Below are positions 10,559 to 18,992 of a stretch of DNA of 64,000 nucleotides, in pieces. Each line of letters begins with the position of its first letter. Within the stretch, counting starts at the first letter, position 1. Both the position numbers and the translations under genes were made by a program. The stretch comes from Nocardia iowensis (GTDB lineage: Bacteria; Actinomycetota; Actinomycetes; Mycobacteriales; Mycobacteriaceae). The DNA lies in the NCBI RefSeq assembly GCF_019222765.1, contig NZ_CP078145.1, positions 6,696,001 through 6,760,000 of the forward strand, given 5' to 3'. A model generated the notes under the pieces. The model ran no database searches and was not told where the DNA came from. It saw nothing but the letters and a program-made list of their open reading frames with translations.

Positions 10559-11365
10559 ATGAGCACACCGACCAACGCAGGGCCCGCAACGGCGCGGCCC
10601 GCACAGGCCGCAGGCGCCTCCCCTTCTCCTTCCGCCACGACCGGTTCCGCGACGCGGCGGGCCGCCGCACTCACCGCGGCGGCATTGACCACCATGGCGG
10701 CCACCGTGTTCCTCGCGCCCGCGCCGCATGCCGTCGCCGCGAGTGCGTCCGCGCCGGTCGAGAGTGCCGAGGCAAGGGCGGCGGTCACGGAGCTGACCTC
10801 GGGCGGACCCGGTTCGCTCACCGCCATTCCGGACGACTTCTCCGCCCAGTTCGGCTACCGGCCGAGCACCGTCGGCGGACTTGTGGTGAATCCGCGGGGT
10901 GACTGCTCGTCCCCGGTGACGCTGCCCGTGGAGTTCGAGACCGCGTGCAAGGCGCACGACCTTGGCTACGACCTACTGCGCTACGCCGAGCAGCGCGGCG
11001 AACCGCTCGGCCCGTGGGCACGACAGGCACTCGACAGCACCCTCGATCGGCACATGCACGAATCCTGCGACACGCGGACCGATCCGTTCTCCCGGGCTCG
11101 ATGCAACGCCATGGCCGCCATCGCGAGCACCTTCGTGGATCTGAATTCGCGCCGCCAGGGCTACGGTGCGCCGGTCGCCGAATCGGTGCTCGGTGCGGCC
11201 GAAACCGATTCGGCCACCAGTTGGCAGTTGCTGGGGGTCCTCGGTGCGGGGGTGGCCGGACTCGGTGCGGCGCTCACGATGCGGAACAAGCGGCGGGTGG
11301 CGCAGCCGGTCGCCGGTTCGACACGGACGATGAACAGCACTGCGGTACTGGGGGTTCAGGGATGA
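10559..11365 (+). CDS. Secreted prokaryotic phospholipase A2-like protein with C-terminal membrane anchor
   Basis: A 268-residue protein with a Ala/Pro-rich N-terminal export signal (about residues 30-61, ending near AVA). The central region has the prokaryotic phospholipase A2 pattern: Cys130, then the catalytic pair H133-D134 and Tyr137 in CKAHDLGYD, with Cys116, Cys170 and Cys182 available for two disulfides. This fold hydrolyses the sn-2 ester of phospholipids using a His-Asp dyad and calcium. Residues 223-240 form a hydrophobic helix followed by MRNKRR, so the enzyme may be tethered outside the membrane. The stop overlaps the start of the next gene (ATGA), implying coupled production with the hydrolase. 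Confidence 0.82.
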   Translation: MSTPTNAGPATARPAQAAGASPSPSATTGSATRRAAALTAAALTTMAATVFLAPAPHAVAASASAPVESAEARAAVTELTSGGPGSLTAIPDDFSAQFGYRPSTVGGLVVNPRGDCSSPVTLPVEFETACKAHDLGYDLLRYAEQRGEPLGPWARQALDSTLDRHMHESCDTRTDPFSRARCNAMAAIASTFVDLNSRRQGYGAPVAESVLGAAETDSATSWQLLGVLGAGVAGLGAALTMRNKRRVAQPVAGSTRTMNSTAVLGVQG

Positions 11366-12921
11366 CCAGCACACTGCCGAGATCGAGCAAGTCCTCGCGC
11401 GCCGACGAGACTCGGGCCGACGCGGTTGTCCCTCGGCTGACATCCGGTCGGCAAGCAACACTCTCGTCCCACGCGCTGGCGCCAGCGCGTTCGATGGACA
11501 CAGCCTTCGACACCGATCGCACGCGGAACCGAATTCCGTTGCGACGCCGCGGGCGCCGACTAGTCACCGCGACATCGACTGCGGTGCAGGGTCTCTCGCG
11601 TCCACGCATCGGGACGACGCTGGCGATCGGAGCGGGCACCCTGATGTCGCTTGCCCCAGGACTATTGCCGCGGACGCCGGGTGCGCAAGCGATACTGACC
11701 GGGTTGCTCGTCGCCCTCGCATTGGGGATCGCGGGAATCGTTCGATTCGCGGTGCGGCGCTGGGACTTCGACATCAATCGCCGCCTGCCGCGGGTCCGGC
11801 TGCCGTTGCTGATCGCGACCTCGACGGTGATTGCCGGTGCGGCGGTGCTGGCCGAGCATTGGCAGAACCGGCTGCGCGAGGCCATGAGCACCCCACCGAT
11901 CGGGGCGGACTATTGGGTGCGATGGGCGATCGAGGCGGTGCTGATCGTCGGTGTGCTAGTGGGAATCACCCGGGCGGTGGGCTGGGTGCTGCGCAAATTG
12001 GGTTGGGCGCGTGGAGTTTCGCTGGGTGCGGCCGCGGCGGCGCTGATGTACTTCGTGGCGGCGCCGACCGTGGTGGGCTGGCGGCAGTCCTCGTATGCCG
12101 GTGCCAACGCGGTACTGGATCCAGCTCTGGTGCAGCCGGTCTCGGAGACCAGGTCGGGTAGTGCGGAGTCGGCGGTGAGCTGGTCCTCGCTCGGTGCGGA
12201 GGGACGCAAGTTCGTCAGTGGCGCTCCGGCAGGCCCGATCCGGGTCTACGTCGGCGTCGAATCGGCGCCGAATCTGGAATCGCGTGTCGCGCTGGCCGTT
12301 CGGGAGCTGGAACGCTCCGGCGCCTTCGATCGGTCGAACCTGGTGGTGATGGTGCCGACCGGTTCGGGCTGGATCGACGGCAATGCGGTGCGTGGCTTCG
12401 ACCAACGGTTCGGCGGCGATGTCGCCCTCGTCGGCTTGCAGTACTCGTACGCACCCAGCTGGGTGACCTTCGTCTTCGGCCGCGACGAAGCGGCCGATGC
12501 CGCACGGGCACTGTTCACCGCCGTCGAAGCTCGGATCCGCACGCTCGACCACAAGCCCAACCTCTACCTCTATGGTCAGAGTCTCGGCGCCCTCGGCGGC
12601 AGTTCGGTCTTCGCCGACGACGCGGACCAGGACCGCCGCACCTGCGGCGCGCTATGGGCCGGACCACCCGCCGGACAGGTGCACCGCGCAGGCGCGACCG
12701 TGCTGGCCAACAGCTCCGACCCGGTGATCCACTGGTCCCCCGCCCTGCTGTGGCGCGCACCCGACCTGACCGGTGCCCGCCTGGATGCGCCACTGCCGCA
12801 GTGGCTTCCGGTGGTCAGTTTCGTGCAGACGACGGCCGACCTGCTCGCCGCCCTGAACGCACCCGCCGGGCACGGCCACCGCTACGGCACCGACCAGGGC
12901 ACCGCGATGGGCACCTGCTGA
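11362..12921 (+). CDS. Membrane-anchored alpha/beta-hydrolase (Abhydrolase_9-like)
   Basis: A 519-residue protein with a basic N terminus, four or five transmembrane segments in residues about 90-245, and a C-terminal catalytic domain. The nucleophile elbow GQSLG places Ser407, preceded by LYLYGQS as expected for a strand-turn-helix. The layout of an N-terminal membrane region plus a C-terminal hydrolase matches the actinobacterial Abhydrolase_9 family; its substrate is not known to me, though a lipid is reasonable given the phospholipase encoded just before it. The ATG at 11362 overlaps the preceding TGA; longer in-frame starts upstream lie inside the phospholipase gene and are rejected. Confidence 0.85.
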   Translation: MTSTLPRSSKSSRADETRADAVVPRLTSGRQATLSSHALAPARSMDTAFDTDRTRNRIPLRRRGRRLVTATSTAVQGLSRPRIGTTLAIGAGTLMSLAPGLLPRTPGAQAILTGLLVALALGIAGIVRFAVRRWDFDINRRLPRVRLPLLIATSTVIAGAAVLAEHWQNRLREAMSTPPIGADYWVRWAIEAVLIVGVLVGITRAVGWVLRKLGWARGVSLGAAAAALMYFVAAPTVVGWRQSSYAGANAVLDPALVQPVSETRSGSAESAVSWSSLGAEGRKFVSGAPAGPIRVYVGVESAPNLESRVALAVRELERSGAFDRSNLVVMVPTGSGWIDGNAVRGFDQRFGGDVALVGLQYSYAPSWVTFVFGRDEAADAARALFTAVEARIRTLDHKPNLYLYGQSLGALGGSSVFADDADQDRRTCGALWAGPPAGQVHRAGATVLANSSDPVIHWSPALLWRAPDLTGARLDAPLPQWLPVVSFVQTTADLLAALNAPAGHGHRYGTDQGTAMGTC

Positions 12922-12923
12922 CG

Positions 12924-12937
12924 TAGAACATGTTCTA
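12924..12937. promoter_or_regulatory. KstR-like palindromic operator
   Basis: The 14-base perfect palindrome TAGAACATGTTCTA lies between the hydrolase stop (12921) and the SRPBCC start (12947). It fits the consensus TNNAACNNGTTNNA of KstR, the TetR-family repressor of sterol catabolism in Mycobacterium and Rhodococcus. It sits so close to the ATG that it would overlap the ribosome-binding region or a short-leader promoter. Assignment to KstR is by motif only. Confidence 0.5.
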
Positions 12938-12946
12938 ATTGCCGAC

Positions 12947-13390
12947 ATGGCCTTTGTCATCGACGCCACCGTGGAGATCGACGCGCCCGCCGAACTCGTG
13001 TGGCAGGTGATCATCGACTTCCCGCGCTACGGCGAATGGAATCCCTTCGTCAGCGAATGCCGCAGCTCGCTGGTGCCCGGTGAGCCGATCGACATGCTGG
13101 TGCACCTCGGCCCCCGCCCGCGCCGCCAGCGCGAATGGATTCGCTCGCACACACCGGGCCGCGAGCTCAGCTACGCGATGAAGCCGGTCCCCCTCGGCGC
13201 CCTGCACAGCCTGCGCTCGCACACGGTTACCCCCCTCGAAGACGGTCGCGCCCGCTACGAATCCCACTTCGAACTGGCCGGTTGGCTGAGCCCGGTGGTA
13301 GTGGCCCTACTCGGCAAGCGCCTCCAGCGCGGATTCGCGAGCATGACCGCGGGCATCAAGGAGCAAGCCGAATCCCTGCCCGCCAGCTGA
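12947..13390 (+). CDS. SRPBCC (START-like) family protein
   Basis: A 147-residue soluble protein with the helix-grip pattern of the polyketide cyclase/START superfamily: an N-terminal strand FVIDATVEIDAPAELVWQVI, the RYGEWNPF turn typical of the family, and a long C-terminal helix (about 108-145). These proteins bind hydrophobic ligands; a reaction cannot be inferred. The ATG at 12947 follows a KstR-like palindrome by nine bases with no good Shine-Dalgarno, so the transcript may be leaderless or short-leadered. It converges with the TetR gene across a strong hairpin. Confidence 0.82.
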   Translation: MAFVIDATVEIDAPAELVWQVIIDFPRYGEWNPFVSECRSSLVPGEPIDMLVHLGPRPRRQREWIRSHTPGRELSYAMKPVPLGALHSLRSHTVTPLEDGRARYESHFELAGWLSPVVVALLGKRLQRGFASMTAGIKEQAESLPAS

Positions 13391-13412
13391 CCCACCCGGT
13401 GCATGGCCACAT

Positions 13413-13472
13413 GATCAACGGGACATGGTGGCGGAATTGCGCGAGAGCGGCCACCACCATGTCCCGTTGATC
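13413..13472. terminator. Bidirectional hairpin terminator
   Basis: Perfect 19-bp inverted repeat: the arm at 13413-13431 (beginning GATCAACGGGACATGG) pairs with 13454-13472, leaving a 22-base loop. It lies exactly between the convergent SRPBCC and TetR stop codons (13390 and 13483), so it probably terminates both transcripts. There is no long U tract. Confidence 0.75.
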
Positions 13473-13482
13473 GTGGCACCGC

Positions 13483-14067
13483 TCAGGCCTTGAGGTAGGT
13501 GAGGGCGGCGGTTAGCGCGGCGTCGGCGTATGCCTCGGTCAGGCCACCGAGGCCGAGGGACCAGCGGCTTTGGATGGGGCCGAGTAGGAGATCTGTCGCC
13601 AGTTCGAAATCCAAGTCGGGGCGGAGCTCACCGGATTGCACTCCGGCGGCCAAGCGGTCGGCGATGGCGGCCCGCTGCAACAGGAGGCGTTCGCGGTAGG
13701 CGGCGCCGATTTCGGGGTCCTGCTGGATCTCGATGTACATCGCGCGGAGGAAGGACTCGAAGCCGGGGTCGGTAAGGGCGGCGACCGATCCGCGCAACAG
13801 CTCGCGCAGGTCGGCGGCGATATCGCCGGTGTTCGGGAGCGCGAGACCGTCTGGGCCCGAATCGAGTTCGAGCATCGCGTCGAACACCACCGCGCCCTTG
13901 GACGGCCACCAGCGGTAGATGGTCTGTTTGCCGACACCGGCTCGGGCGGCGATCGCCTCGATACTCAGCTTCGCGTAGGGCAGTTCGCGGGTGAGCTCGC
14001 CAGCGGCGGCGAGGATCGCGGCGCGGGCGCGTTCGCTGCGGCGGGTGGCGCTGGGGGCGTCGGGCAT
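13483..14067 (-). CDS. TetR-family transcriptional regulator
   Basis: A 194-residue repressor-type protein. The N-terminal helix-turn-helix spans about residues 14-60, with SIEAIAARAGVGKQTIYRWW and WPSKGAVVFDAML, a very typical TetR recognition region. The C-terminal half is helical and variable, as expected for a ligand-binding dimerisation domain. It is divergent from the short-chain dehydrogenase at 14176; the 108-base intergenic region carries two near-identical 17-bp palindromes, one next to each gene. The simplest reading is that this protein represses both itself and the dehydrogenase, with the dehydrogenase substrate or a relative as inducer. Confidence 0.92.
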   Translation of the reverse strand: MPDAPSATRRSERARAAILAAAGELTRELPYAKLSIEAIAARAGVGKQTIYRWWPSKGAVVFDAMLELDSGPDGLALPNTGDIAADLRELLRGSVAALTDPGFESFLRAMYIEIQQDPEIGAAYRERLLLQRAAIADRLAAGVQSGELRPDLDFELATDLLLGPIQSRWSLGLGGLTEAYADAALTAALTYLKA

Positions 14068-14087
14068 GCGGCCAGGATAGCATTAAA

Positions 14088-14104
14088 CGAGACGAAACGT
14101 CTCG
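14088..14104. promoter_or_regulatory. TetR operator palindrome 1
   Basis: CGAGACG-AAA-CGTCTCG, a perfect 7+3+7 inverted repeat (extendable by one A/T pair on each side). It is 20 bases upstream of the tetR start. The same arms occur again at 14143-14159, which makes a specific protein-binding role likely. Confidence 0.75.
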
Positions 14105-14142
14105 TCTTGACATGAAGCGATTCGCTTGGCATCCTCTTCAAA

Positions 14143-14159
14143 CGAGACGGAGCGTCTCG
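14143..14159. promoter_or_regulatory. TetR operator palindrome 2
   Basis: CGAGACG-GAG-CGTCTCG, with arms identical to operator 1 and a different 3-base spacer. It ends 16 bases before the dehydrogenase ATG, just upstream of the GAAAGGA ribosome-binding site. The centres of the two operators are 55 bases apart, about five helical turns. Confidence 0.75.
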
Positions 14160-14175
14160 CGACGAAAGGATCGAC

Positions 14176-15021
14176 ATGACCAGAACTTGGTTCATCACCG
14201 GCGCCAACCGCGGCCTCGGCCGGGCCTTCACCGTGGCCGCGCTCGCCGAGGGTGACCGCGTCGTCGCGACCGCTCGCGACCCGCGCACCATGGCCGACCT
14301 CGCCCAGGACCGACTCACCGTGCTGCCGTTGGACGTTCGGGACCGCGATGGCGCAATCGCCACCGTGGACAAGGCTTTCGCACTGATGGGCACCATCGAC
14401 GTCATCGTGAACAACGCGGGCTACGGACTCGTCGGCGCGATCGAGGAACTCACCGAGGCGCAGATCCGGGACCAGATGGACACCAATTTCTATGGTGCCC
14501 TGTGGGTTTCCCAGGCGGCCGTGCCACATCTGCGCGCGCAGGGCTCCGGTCACATCGTGCAGATCTCCACCGTCGGCGCGGTCGGCAGCCTCCCGCTGTT
14601 CGGCATGTACAACGCCAGCAAGTGGGCATTGGAAGGATTCAGCGCCTCACTCGCCGACGAGTTGCGGCCGTTCGGCATCGCCGTCACCCTCGCCCAGATG
14701 GGCGGATTCGACACCGACTGGGCCAAGACGAGCATGAAGTTCGGCACCGGACAGCCCGCCTACGAAGGGCTGCGCAGCACGATCCTCGGCATGCCGAACT
14801 ACCCGGACCCGAGCGCACCGCCACCAGCGACCGATTACGAGTCCGAATGGCGGGAGGCCGCACCGGAAGTCGGCGCGGCAGGGCTCATCGCCCTGGTGAA
14901 CATGCCCAACCCACCGGTCCGCAAGGTCATCGGTCCCGGTGCCCACCAGATGGTCTCGATGGCCCTGGACCAGCGCCGCCAGGACTACCTGACCGACCCG
15001 GAATTCACCTGGCCGGTTTAA
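14176..15021 (+). CDS. Short-chain dehydrogenase/reductase
   Basis: A 281-residue classical SDR. The nucleotide-binding TGANRGLG motif is at residues 8-15, the NNAG motif near 77, and the catalytic Ser (QISTVG) and YNASK lie around 130-150. The loop after TARDPRTMA suggests NADP over NAD preference, but this is a weak inference. It should reduce or oxidise a hydroxyl/carbonyl substrate in the cytoplasm. Regulation is probably by the divergent TetR protein through the operator 16 bases upstream of the start. The ATG at 14176 has a good GAAAGGA site. A perfect hairpin lies 15 bases after the stop. Confidence 0.92.
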   Translation: MTRTWFITGANRGLGRAFTVAALAEGDRVVATARDPRTMADLAQDRLTVLPLDVRDRDGAIATVDKAFALMGTIDVIVNNAGYGLVGAIEELTEAQIRDQMDTNFYGALWVSQAAVPHLRAQGSGHIVQISTVGAVGSLPLFGMYNASKWALEGFSASLADELRPFGIAVTLAQMGGFDTDWAKTSMKFGTGQPAYEGLRSTILGMPNYPDPSAPPPATDYESEWREAAPEVGAAGLIALVNMPNPPVRKVIGPGAHQMVSMALDQRRQDYLTDPEFTWPV

Positions 15022-15035
15022 GCCAGCGCACTCGG

Positions 15036-15062
15036 CCCGCCGTGCACCTGGTGCACGGCGGG
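15036..15062. terminator. Hairpin terminator between SDR and gatA
   Basis: CCCGCCGTGCAC-CTG-GTGCACGGCGGG, a perfect 12-bp stem with a 3-base loop, between the convergent SDR (stop 15021) and gatA (stop 15104). Very GC-rich and without a U tract, so it could act in both directions. Confidence 0.7.
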
Positions 15063-15103
15063 TCGAACAGGCTAGGGGGCCAACAGGTTTCAGGAGAGAG
15101 CTG

Positions 15104-16576
15104 TCAGGCGATGTCGCCGCGCGCTGCCTCGTAGGCCGCGCCGACGCGGTACAGCCGGTCGTCGGCGAGGGCGGGGGCCATGATCTGGAGGCCGACCGGC
15201 AGGCCGTCGTCCTTGCTCAGACCGGACGGGACAGACATGGCCGGGTGGCCTGCCAGGTTGGTGGGCAGGGTGCACAGGTCGGACAGGTACATGGCCAGCG
15301 GGTCGTCGACCTTTTCGCCGAGCTTCCATGGCGTGAACGGGCTGGTCGGCGAGACGAGCACGTCAACCTGCTCGTAGGCCTTGTCGAAGTCGCGCGCGAT
15401 GAGCGTGCGGACCTTGAGCGCTTGCCCGTAGTACTCGTCGTAGTAACCGGCCGACAGCGCGTAGGTGCCGATCATGATGCGGCGCTTGACTTCCGGGCCG
15501 AACCCGGCAGCACGGGTGGCCGCCATGACCTGCTCGGCACTGTGCTGCCCGTCGTCGCCGACGCGCAGGCCGTAGCGCATCGCGTCGAAGCGCGCCAGGT
15601 TCGACGACACCTCCGACGGCATCACCAAGTAGTAGGCGGGCAGCCCGTATTCGAAGTGTGGACAAGACACTTCGATCACCTCGGCGCCGAGCTCCTTCAG
15701 CACCGCGACCGCGGCGTCGAAGGATTCCAGCACACCCGGCTGGTAGCTGTCGGAGTGAAGTTCCTTCACCACACCGACTTTCACGCCGCTCAGGTCACCC
15801 TTGGCGCCTTCGCGGGCCGCGGCGACGACCGGCGGCACCGGCACGTTGCGCGAGGTGGAGTCGCGCGGGTCGTAACCGGCGATCACCTCGTGCAGCAGCG
15901 CGGTGTCCAGCACCGTGCGCCCGCACGGGCCGCCCTGATCCAGCGAGGACGCGCAGGCGACCAGGCCGTAGCGCGACACGGTGCCGTAGGTCGGCTTGGT
16001 CCCGACGGTCGCCGTCACCGCGGCGGGCTGGCGGATGGAACCGCCGGTGTCGGTGCCGATGGCCAGCGGCGCCTGGTTCGAGGCGAGCGCGGCGGCGGAC
16101 CCGCCGCCGGAGCCGCCTGGAATCCGGGTGGTGTCCCACGGGTTGCGGGTCGGGCCGTAGGCGGAGTTCTCGGTGGACGAACCCATCGCGAACTCGTCCA
16201 TGTTGGTCTTGCCGAGGATCGGGATGCCCGCCGCGCGCAGCCGTGTGGTCAGCGTCGCGTCGTACGGCGAGACCCAGCCGTCGAGGATCTTCGACCCGCA
16301 GGTGGTCGGCATATCGGTGGTGGTGAATACGTCCTTGAGCGCCAACGGAACTCCGGCCAGCGGCGACGCGGGCGCGGCGCCGGAGCCGAGCGCGGCATCC
16401 ACCGCGGCGGCCGCCTCGAGCGCCTGCTCCCCCGACACGTGCAGGAACGCGTGGTACTCGCCGTCGACCTCGGCGATCCGATCCAGGTGTGCCTTGGTGA
16501 CCGCCACCGAGGACACCTCGCCGCCGTGGATCTTGTCGGCCAGTTCGGCCGCCGACAAGGTGGTCAAATCGCTCAT
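15104..16576 (-). CDS. gatA: Aspartyl/glutamyl-tRNA amidotransferase subunit A
   Basis: A 490-residue amidase-signature enzyme, normal length for GatA. It releases ammonia from glutamine for the conversion of Glu-tRNA(Gln) or Asp-tRNA(Asn) to the cognate aminoacyl-tRNA in the GatCAB complex. The sequence shows the catalytic Lys in ALKDVFTT, the signature [12 protein letters not shown] and the cis-Ser/nucleophile Ser region [13 protein letters not shown]. The start overlaps the gatC stop by four bases (ATGA), so the two are translationally coupled. gatB is not next to it within this window: the convergent SDR lies downstream instead. Confidence 0.97.
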   Translation of the reverse strand: MSDLTTLSAAELADKIHGGEVSSVAVTKAHLDRIAEVDGEYHAFLHVSGEQALEAAAAVDAALGSGAAPASPLAGVPLALKDVFTTTDMPTTCGSKILDGWVSPYDATLTTRLRAAGIPILGKTNMDEFAMGSSTENSAYGPTRNPWDTTRIPGGSGGGSAAALASNQAPLAIGTDTGGSIRQPAAVTATVGTKPTYGTVSRYGLVACASSLDQGGPCGRTVLDTALLHEVIAGYDPRDSTSRNVPVPPVVAAAREGAKGDLSGVKVGVVKELHSDSYQPGVLESFDAAVAVLKELGAEVIEVSCPHFEYGLPAYYLVMPSEVSSNLARFDAMRYGLRVGDDGQHSAEQVMAATRAAGFGPEVKRRIMIGTYALSAGYYDEYYGQALKVRTLIARDFDKAYEQVDVLVSPTSPFTPWKLGEKVDDPLAMYLSDLCTLPTNLAGHPAMSVPSGLSKDDGLPVGLQIMAPALADDRLYRVGAAYEAARGDIA

Positions 16577-16872
16577 TCGGCCTCTCCCAGAATCTGCGGA
16601 ACCACGAACTTCTGCTCCTCCGCCGCCGGGGCGCCGGACAGCGCCTGCTCCGGGGTCAGGCAGGGCACGACCTCGTCGGGGCGGGTCACATTGGTCGTCG
16701 GGTTCGGCGACGCGGTGGCCGGGACATCGGCGGCGGCGACCTCGGAAATGGTCCGCACGTGGCTCAGGATCGAATCCAGCTGACCGGCGAACTGATCCAG
16801 TTCGGCTTCGGACAGCGCGAGCCGGGACAGCCGGGCGAGGTGTGCTACCTCGTCACGGGAGATGGCGGGCAC
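16573..16872 (-). CDS. gatC: Aspartyl/glutamyl-tRNA amidotransferase subunit C
   Basis: A 99-residue protein of normal GatC length. It begins with [19 protein letters not shown], the helical start typical of the family, and has a [11 protein letters not shown] segment followed by the [13 protein letters not shown] belt that wraps GatA. It stabilises the GatCAB complex. It is the first gene of the gatCA pair and is divergent from the ACT-domain gene across about 450 bases. Confidence 0.96.
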   Translation of the reverse strand: MPAISRDEVAHLARLSRLALSEAELDQFAGQLDSILSHVRTISEVAAADVPATASPNPTTNVTRPDEVVPCLTPEQALSGAPAAEEQKFVVPQILGEAE

Positions 16873-17322
16873 CGCGGGACCCCTTTCGGCTTCGGTTTCA
16901 ACAGTTCACATCGCCGCACACGTCGGCCGGCGCAACCTATACAGCTTAGAGGGCGCCGCCGAACGGAGTCCGCCCGCAGTCCGCGCACGGCCGGAGCGAA
17001 GGCGGGAGGTACGCGGAACGGGCGCTGCCGGACGGCGTCCACGGGCGGGCCGAGCGGTGGGAGGTATGCCTGGCCACGGGGACCGGCGGCCCCAGGCTCG
17101 GCCGGGCGACACGGGCGACAACGCGCCCGAATGTCCGACTCGGCGGGCAAACTTCGGCGACACGGTTTCCCAACTAGCTCGACACGCCGTATTGTCACGA
17201 AATCGCCGCGTGGCGTACATCACTGGTCCTACTTCGAGTCGATAACCGGGGCCCTGGGGTGTAAGTATTGCGGGACCCGGGTATCCGTTGAGAGCCTCGG
17301 CCGCCCTAGGAAAGGAACGCAC
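16873..17322. other. 450-base divergent intergenic region, no gene seen
   Basis: Lies between gatC (minus) and the ACT-domain gene (plus) and should hold both promoters. Several open frames cross it, but none has a convincing start, codon pattern or family resemblance. The ribosome-binding sequence AGGAAAGGAA just before 17323 belongs to the ACT gene. I could not pick out clear promoter elements. Confidence 0.5.
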
Positions 17323-17973
17323 GTGTCGTATCTGCTCCGCGTGCAACTTCCGGATCGACCGGGAAGCCTCGGCGCACTCGCGCTCGCACTCGGCTCCGTC
17401 GGCGCCGACATTCTCTCGCTGGACGTGGTCGAACGCGGCGCCGGTTTCGCCGTCGACGACCTCGTCGTCGAGGTGCCGCAGGGCGCACTACCCGACACCC
17501 TGATCACCGCCGCCGAGTCGATCGGCGATGTGCGGGTGGACTCCATCCGCCCCTACTCCGGCGTGCTGGACACCCACCGCGAACTCGAACTCATCGACCA
17601 GGTCGCCAGCGCCCGCGACGACCGATTACAGGTGCTCGTCGACGGCGTGCCCCGGGTGCTGCGCGTCGGCTGGAGCACCATCATCGACGTGGGCCCGCAG
17701 GGCGCCTACCGCGTGGTCGGCAGCCCGAGTGCGCCGGAGACACAAGCGGGTTCGGCTCCGTGGATGCCGCTGGAGAAGCCCGCCACCCTCGACCCCGACG
17801 CCGAATGGGTCCCCGAGATCTGGCGCGACATGGACACCAAACTCGCCGCCGCGCCCCTCGGCAACACCGGCAAGGTCCTGCTCCTCGGCCGCCCCGGCGG
17901 TCCCGACTTCCGCCCCTCCGAAGTAGCCCGCCTCGGCTACCTCGCCGGAATCGTCGCCACCGTCCTGGGTTAG
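17323..17973 (+). CDS. ACT domain-containing protein
   Basis: A 216-residue cytoplasmic protein. The first 75 residues form an ACT domain (YLLRVQLPDRPGSLGALALALG, then ADILSLDVVERG), the fold that binds amino acids or other small ligands in regulatory proteins. The remaining 140 residues are a conserved-looking domain with a C-terminal helix. I chose the GTG at 17323, behind AGGAAAGGAA, because the ACT fold starts right there. It occupies the place of M. tuberculosis Rv3013 (from memory of gene order), between gatC and ligA. The ligand and partner are unknown. Confidence 0.85.
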   Translation: MSYLLRVQLPDRPGSLGALALALGSVGADILSLDVVERGAGFAVDDLVVEVPQGALPDTLITAAESIGDVRVDSIRPYSGVLDTHRELELIDQVASARDDRLQVLVDGVPRVLRVGWSTIIDVGPQGAYRVVGSPSAPETQAGSAPWMPLEKPATLDPDAEWVPEIWRDMDTKLAAAPLGNTGKVLLLGRPGGPDFRPSEVARLGYLAGIVATVLG

Positions 17974-18040
17974 CTCGCGCGCGAAGGGGACGTGGCTGCG
18001 AGAAAGTACGAGTGGCGGCTCGGTGAGGTCCCGTTCGTCG

Positions 18041-18550
18041 CTACGCCTGGAGGTTCAGGTGGAGGACGGTCAGGAGTTCGCCTGATTCGGTGTACCAGTC
18101 GCGGTCGGGGGCGGGGACGAAGCCGAAGCGGTTGTAGACGCGGCGGGCGTCGGCCATGGCGGGCATCGTGGTGATGGCCACGGCGTGGAAGCCTTCGTCC
18201 TTCGCCATCTCGATTACCTTGCGTACCAACGCGGTTCCCGCGCCGAGACCGCGGGCGGACTTGGCGACGGCGAGCATGCGGAATTCGAGTTCGCCGGGGC
18301 GGGCGATCTCCGCGTACGGGGTGCCGGGACGGGCGACGGTGAGCGATCCGACAATGCGGTCGTTGTGCGTCGCCACCAGAATCTGCGACGAGGCCCCGCG
18401 GTGGGCGGTGTCGGCCAGCTCGGTCACGTACGGACTGCCCTCTTGGACATAGCCTTCGCCGACGTAGACGTCCACGGTCAGCGCGCCGATGGCCTCGTAT
18501 TCGTCCGGCCGAGCCGTCCGGATGACCAATCCCGTGTCCTTCGAATCCAT
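18041..18550 (-). CDS. GNAT-family N-acetyltransferase
   Basis: A 169-residue GCN5-related acetyltransferase. The acetyl-CoA binding motif A is visible as EFRMLAVAKSARGLGAGTALVRKVIEMA, with the R/Q-x-x-G-x-G/A pattern ARGLGAGT. The C terminus has the usual YNRFGFVPAP turn. The acceptor is unknown. Start uncertain: ATG at 18550 or an in-frame ATG three codons upstream; a farther in-frame start at 18595 would run through the palindrome at 18572-18587. It is the last gene of a possible three-gene group with the small membrane protein and the ATPase at 18993-20237. Confidence 0.85.
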   Translation of the reverse strand: MDSKDTGLVIRTARPDEYEAIGALTVDVYVGEGYVQEGSPYVTELADTAHRGASSQILVATHNDRIVGSLTVARPGTPYAEIARPGELEFRMLAVAKSARGLGAGTALVRKVIEMAKDEGFHAVAITTMPAMADARRVYNRFGFVPAPDRDWYTESGELLTVLHLNLQA

Positions 18551-18571
18551 ACCCGGCATCGTGCCATTCGC

Positions 18572-18587
18572 CGTAGAACGGTCTACG
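18572..18587. promoter_or_regulatory. Palindrome upstream of the GNAT gene
   Basis: CGTAGA-ACGG-TCTACG, a perfect 6-bp inverted repeat with a 4-base spacer, 22 bases upstream of the GNAT start and inside the 64-base gap after the small membrane protein gene. It could be an operator or a small hairpin. It lacks the GTT half of a KstR box. Confidence 0.35.
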
Positions 18588-18614
18588 TCACACATGCCTC
18601 CGCGGCGCGGGCGG

Positions 18615-18959
18615 TCAGGAGCCGAGACTCGGGCGAGCGCCGGGATGAGCGATCTGCCAGCGTTCCGGCTTGCCCGACGGGTACACGACGGTGATCAGAT
18701 CACCGATCGACGGCCACGCGTCGACGTCCCAAGCGAAACGGCCGTAGACGACGGTGCCCGGCTCCGTGGGACCGGTCAGCTTGCCGGTGATGGTCACATA
18801 CTGCTCGCCCGTGGCGTCCGGCCGCGGGCTCACGCCCGTGACGTAGAGCGTGCCGGTTTCGGCCTGTGCGGGCGCGATCTTGCCGCGGCCACGCAGATAG
18901 ATCATGACCATCCCGACCACGGCGAGGGTCATGATCAGCAGCATTCCGAATTCGAGCAT
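18615..18959 (-). CDS. Small single-pass membrane protein, unknown function
   Basis: A 114-residue protein with one N-terminal transmembrane helix (about residues 3-22, then the basic LRGRGK stop-transfer) and a beta-rich soluble part of about 85 residues with several strands (YVTITGKL, VVYGRFAWDV, DLITVVY). The length of the helix and the positive residues after it suggest that the soluble part is cytoplasmic. I did not recognise a family. It starts 34 bases after the ATPase stop and is followed by the GNAT gene, so the three may be co-transcribed. Confidence 0.75.
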   Translation of the reverse strand: MLEFGMLLIMTLAVVGMVMIYLRGRGKIAPAQAETGTLYVTGVSPRPDATGEQYVTITGKLTGPTEPGTVVYGRFAWDVDAWPSIGDLITVVYPSGKPERWQIAHPGARPSLGS

Positions 18960-18992
18960 GCCCCCATGGTATTGCGCCGCGGGCCAGCGGGC

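Noticed and set aside
12924..12937. SOS (LexA) box reading of the TAGAACATGTTCTA palindrome
   Set aside because: The spacing is GAAC-N2-GTTC, not the GAAC-N4-GTTC of actinobacterial SOS boxes. KstR fits better.
15245..16783. 512-residue plus-strand frame across gatA/gatC
   Set aside because: Antisense shadow of two well-supported genes.
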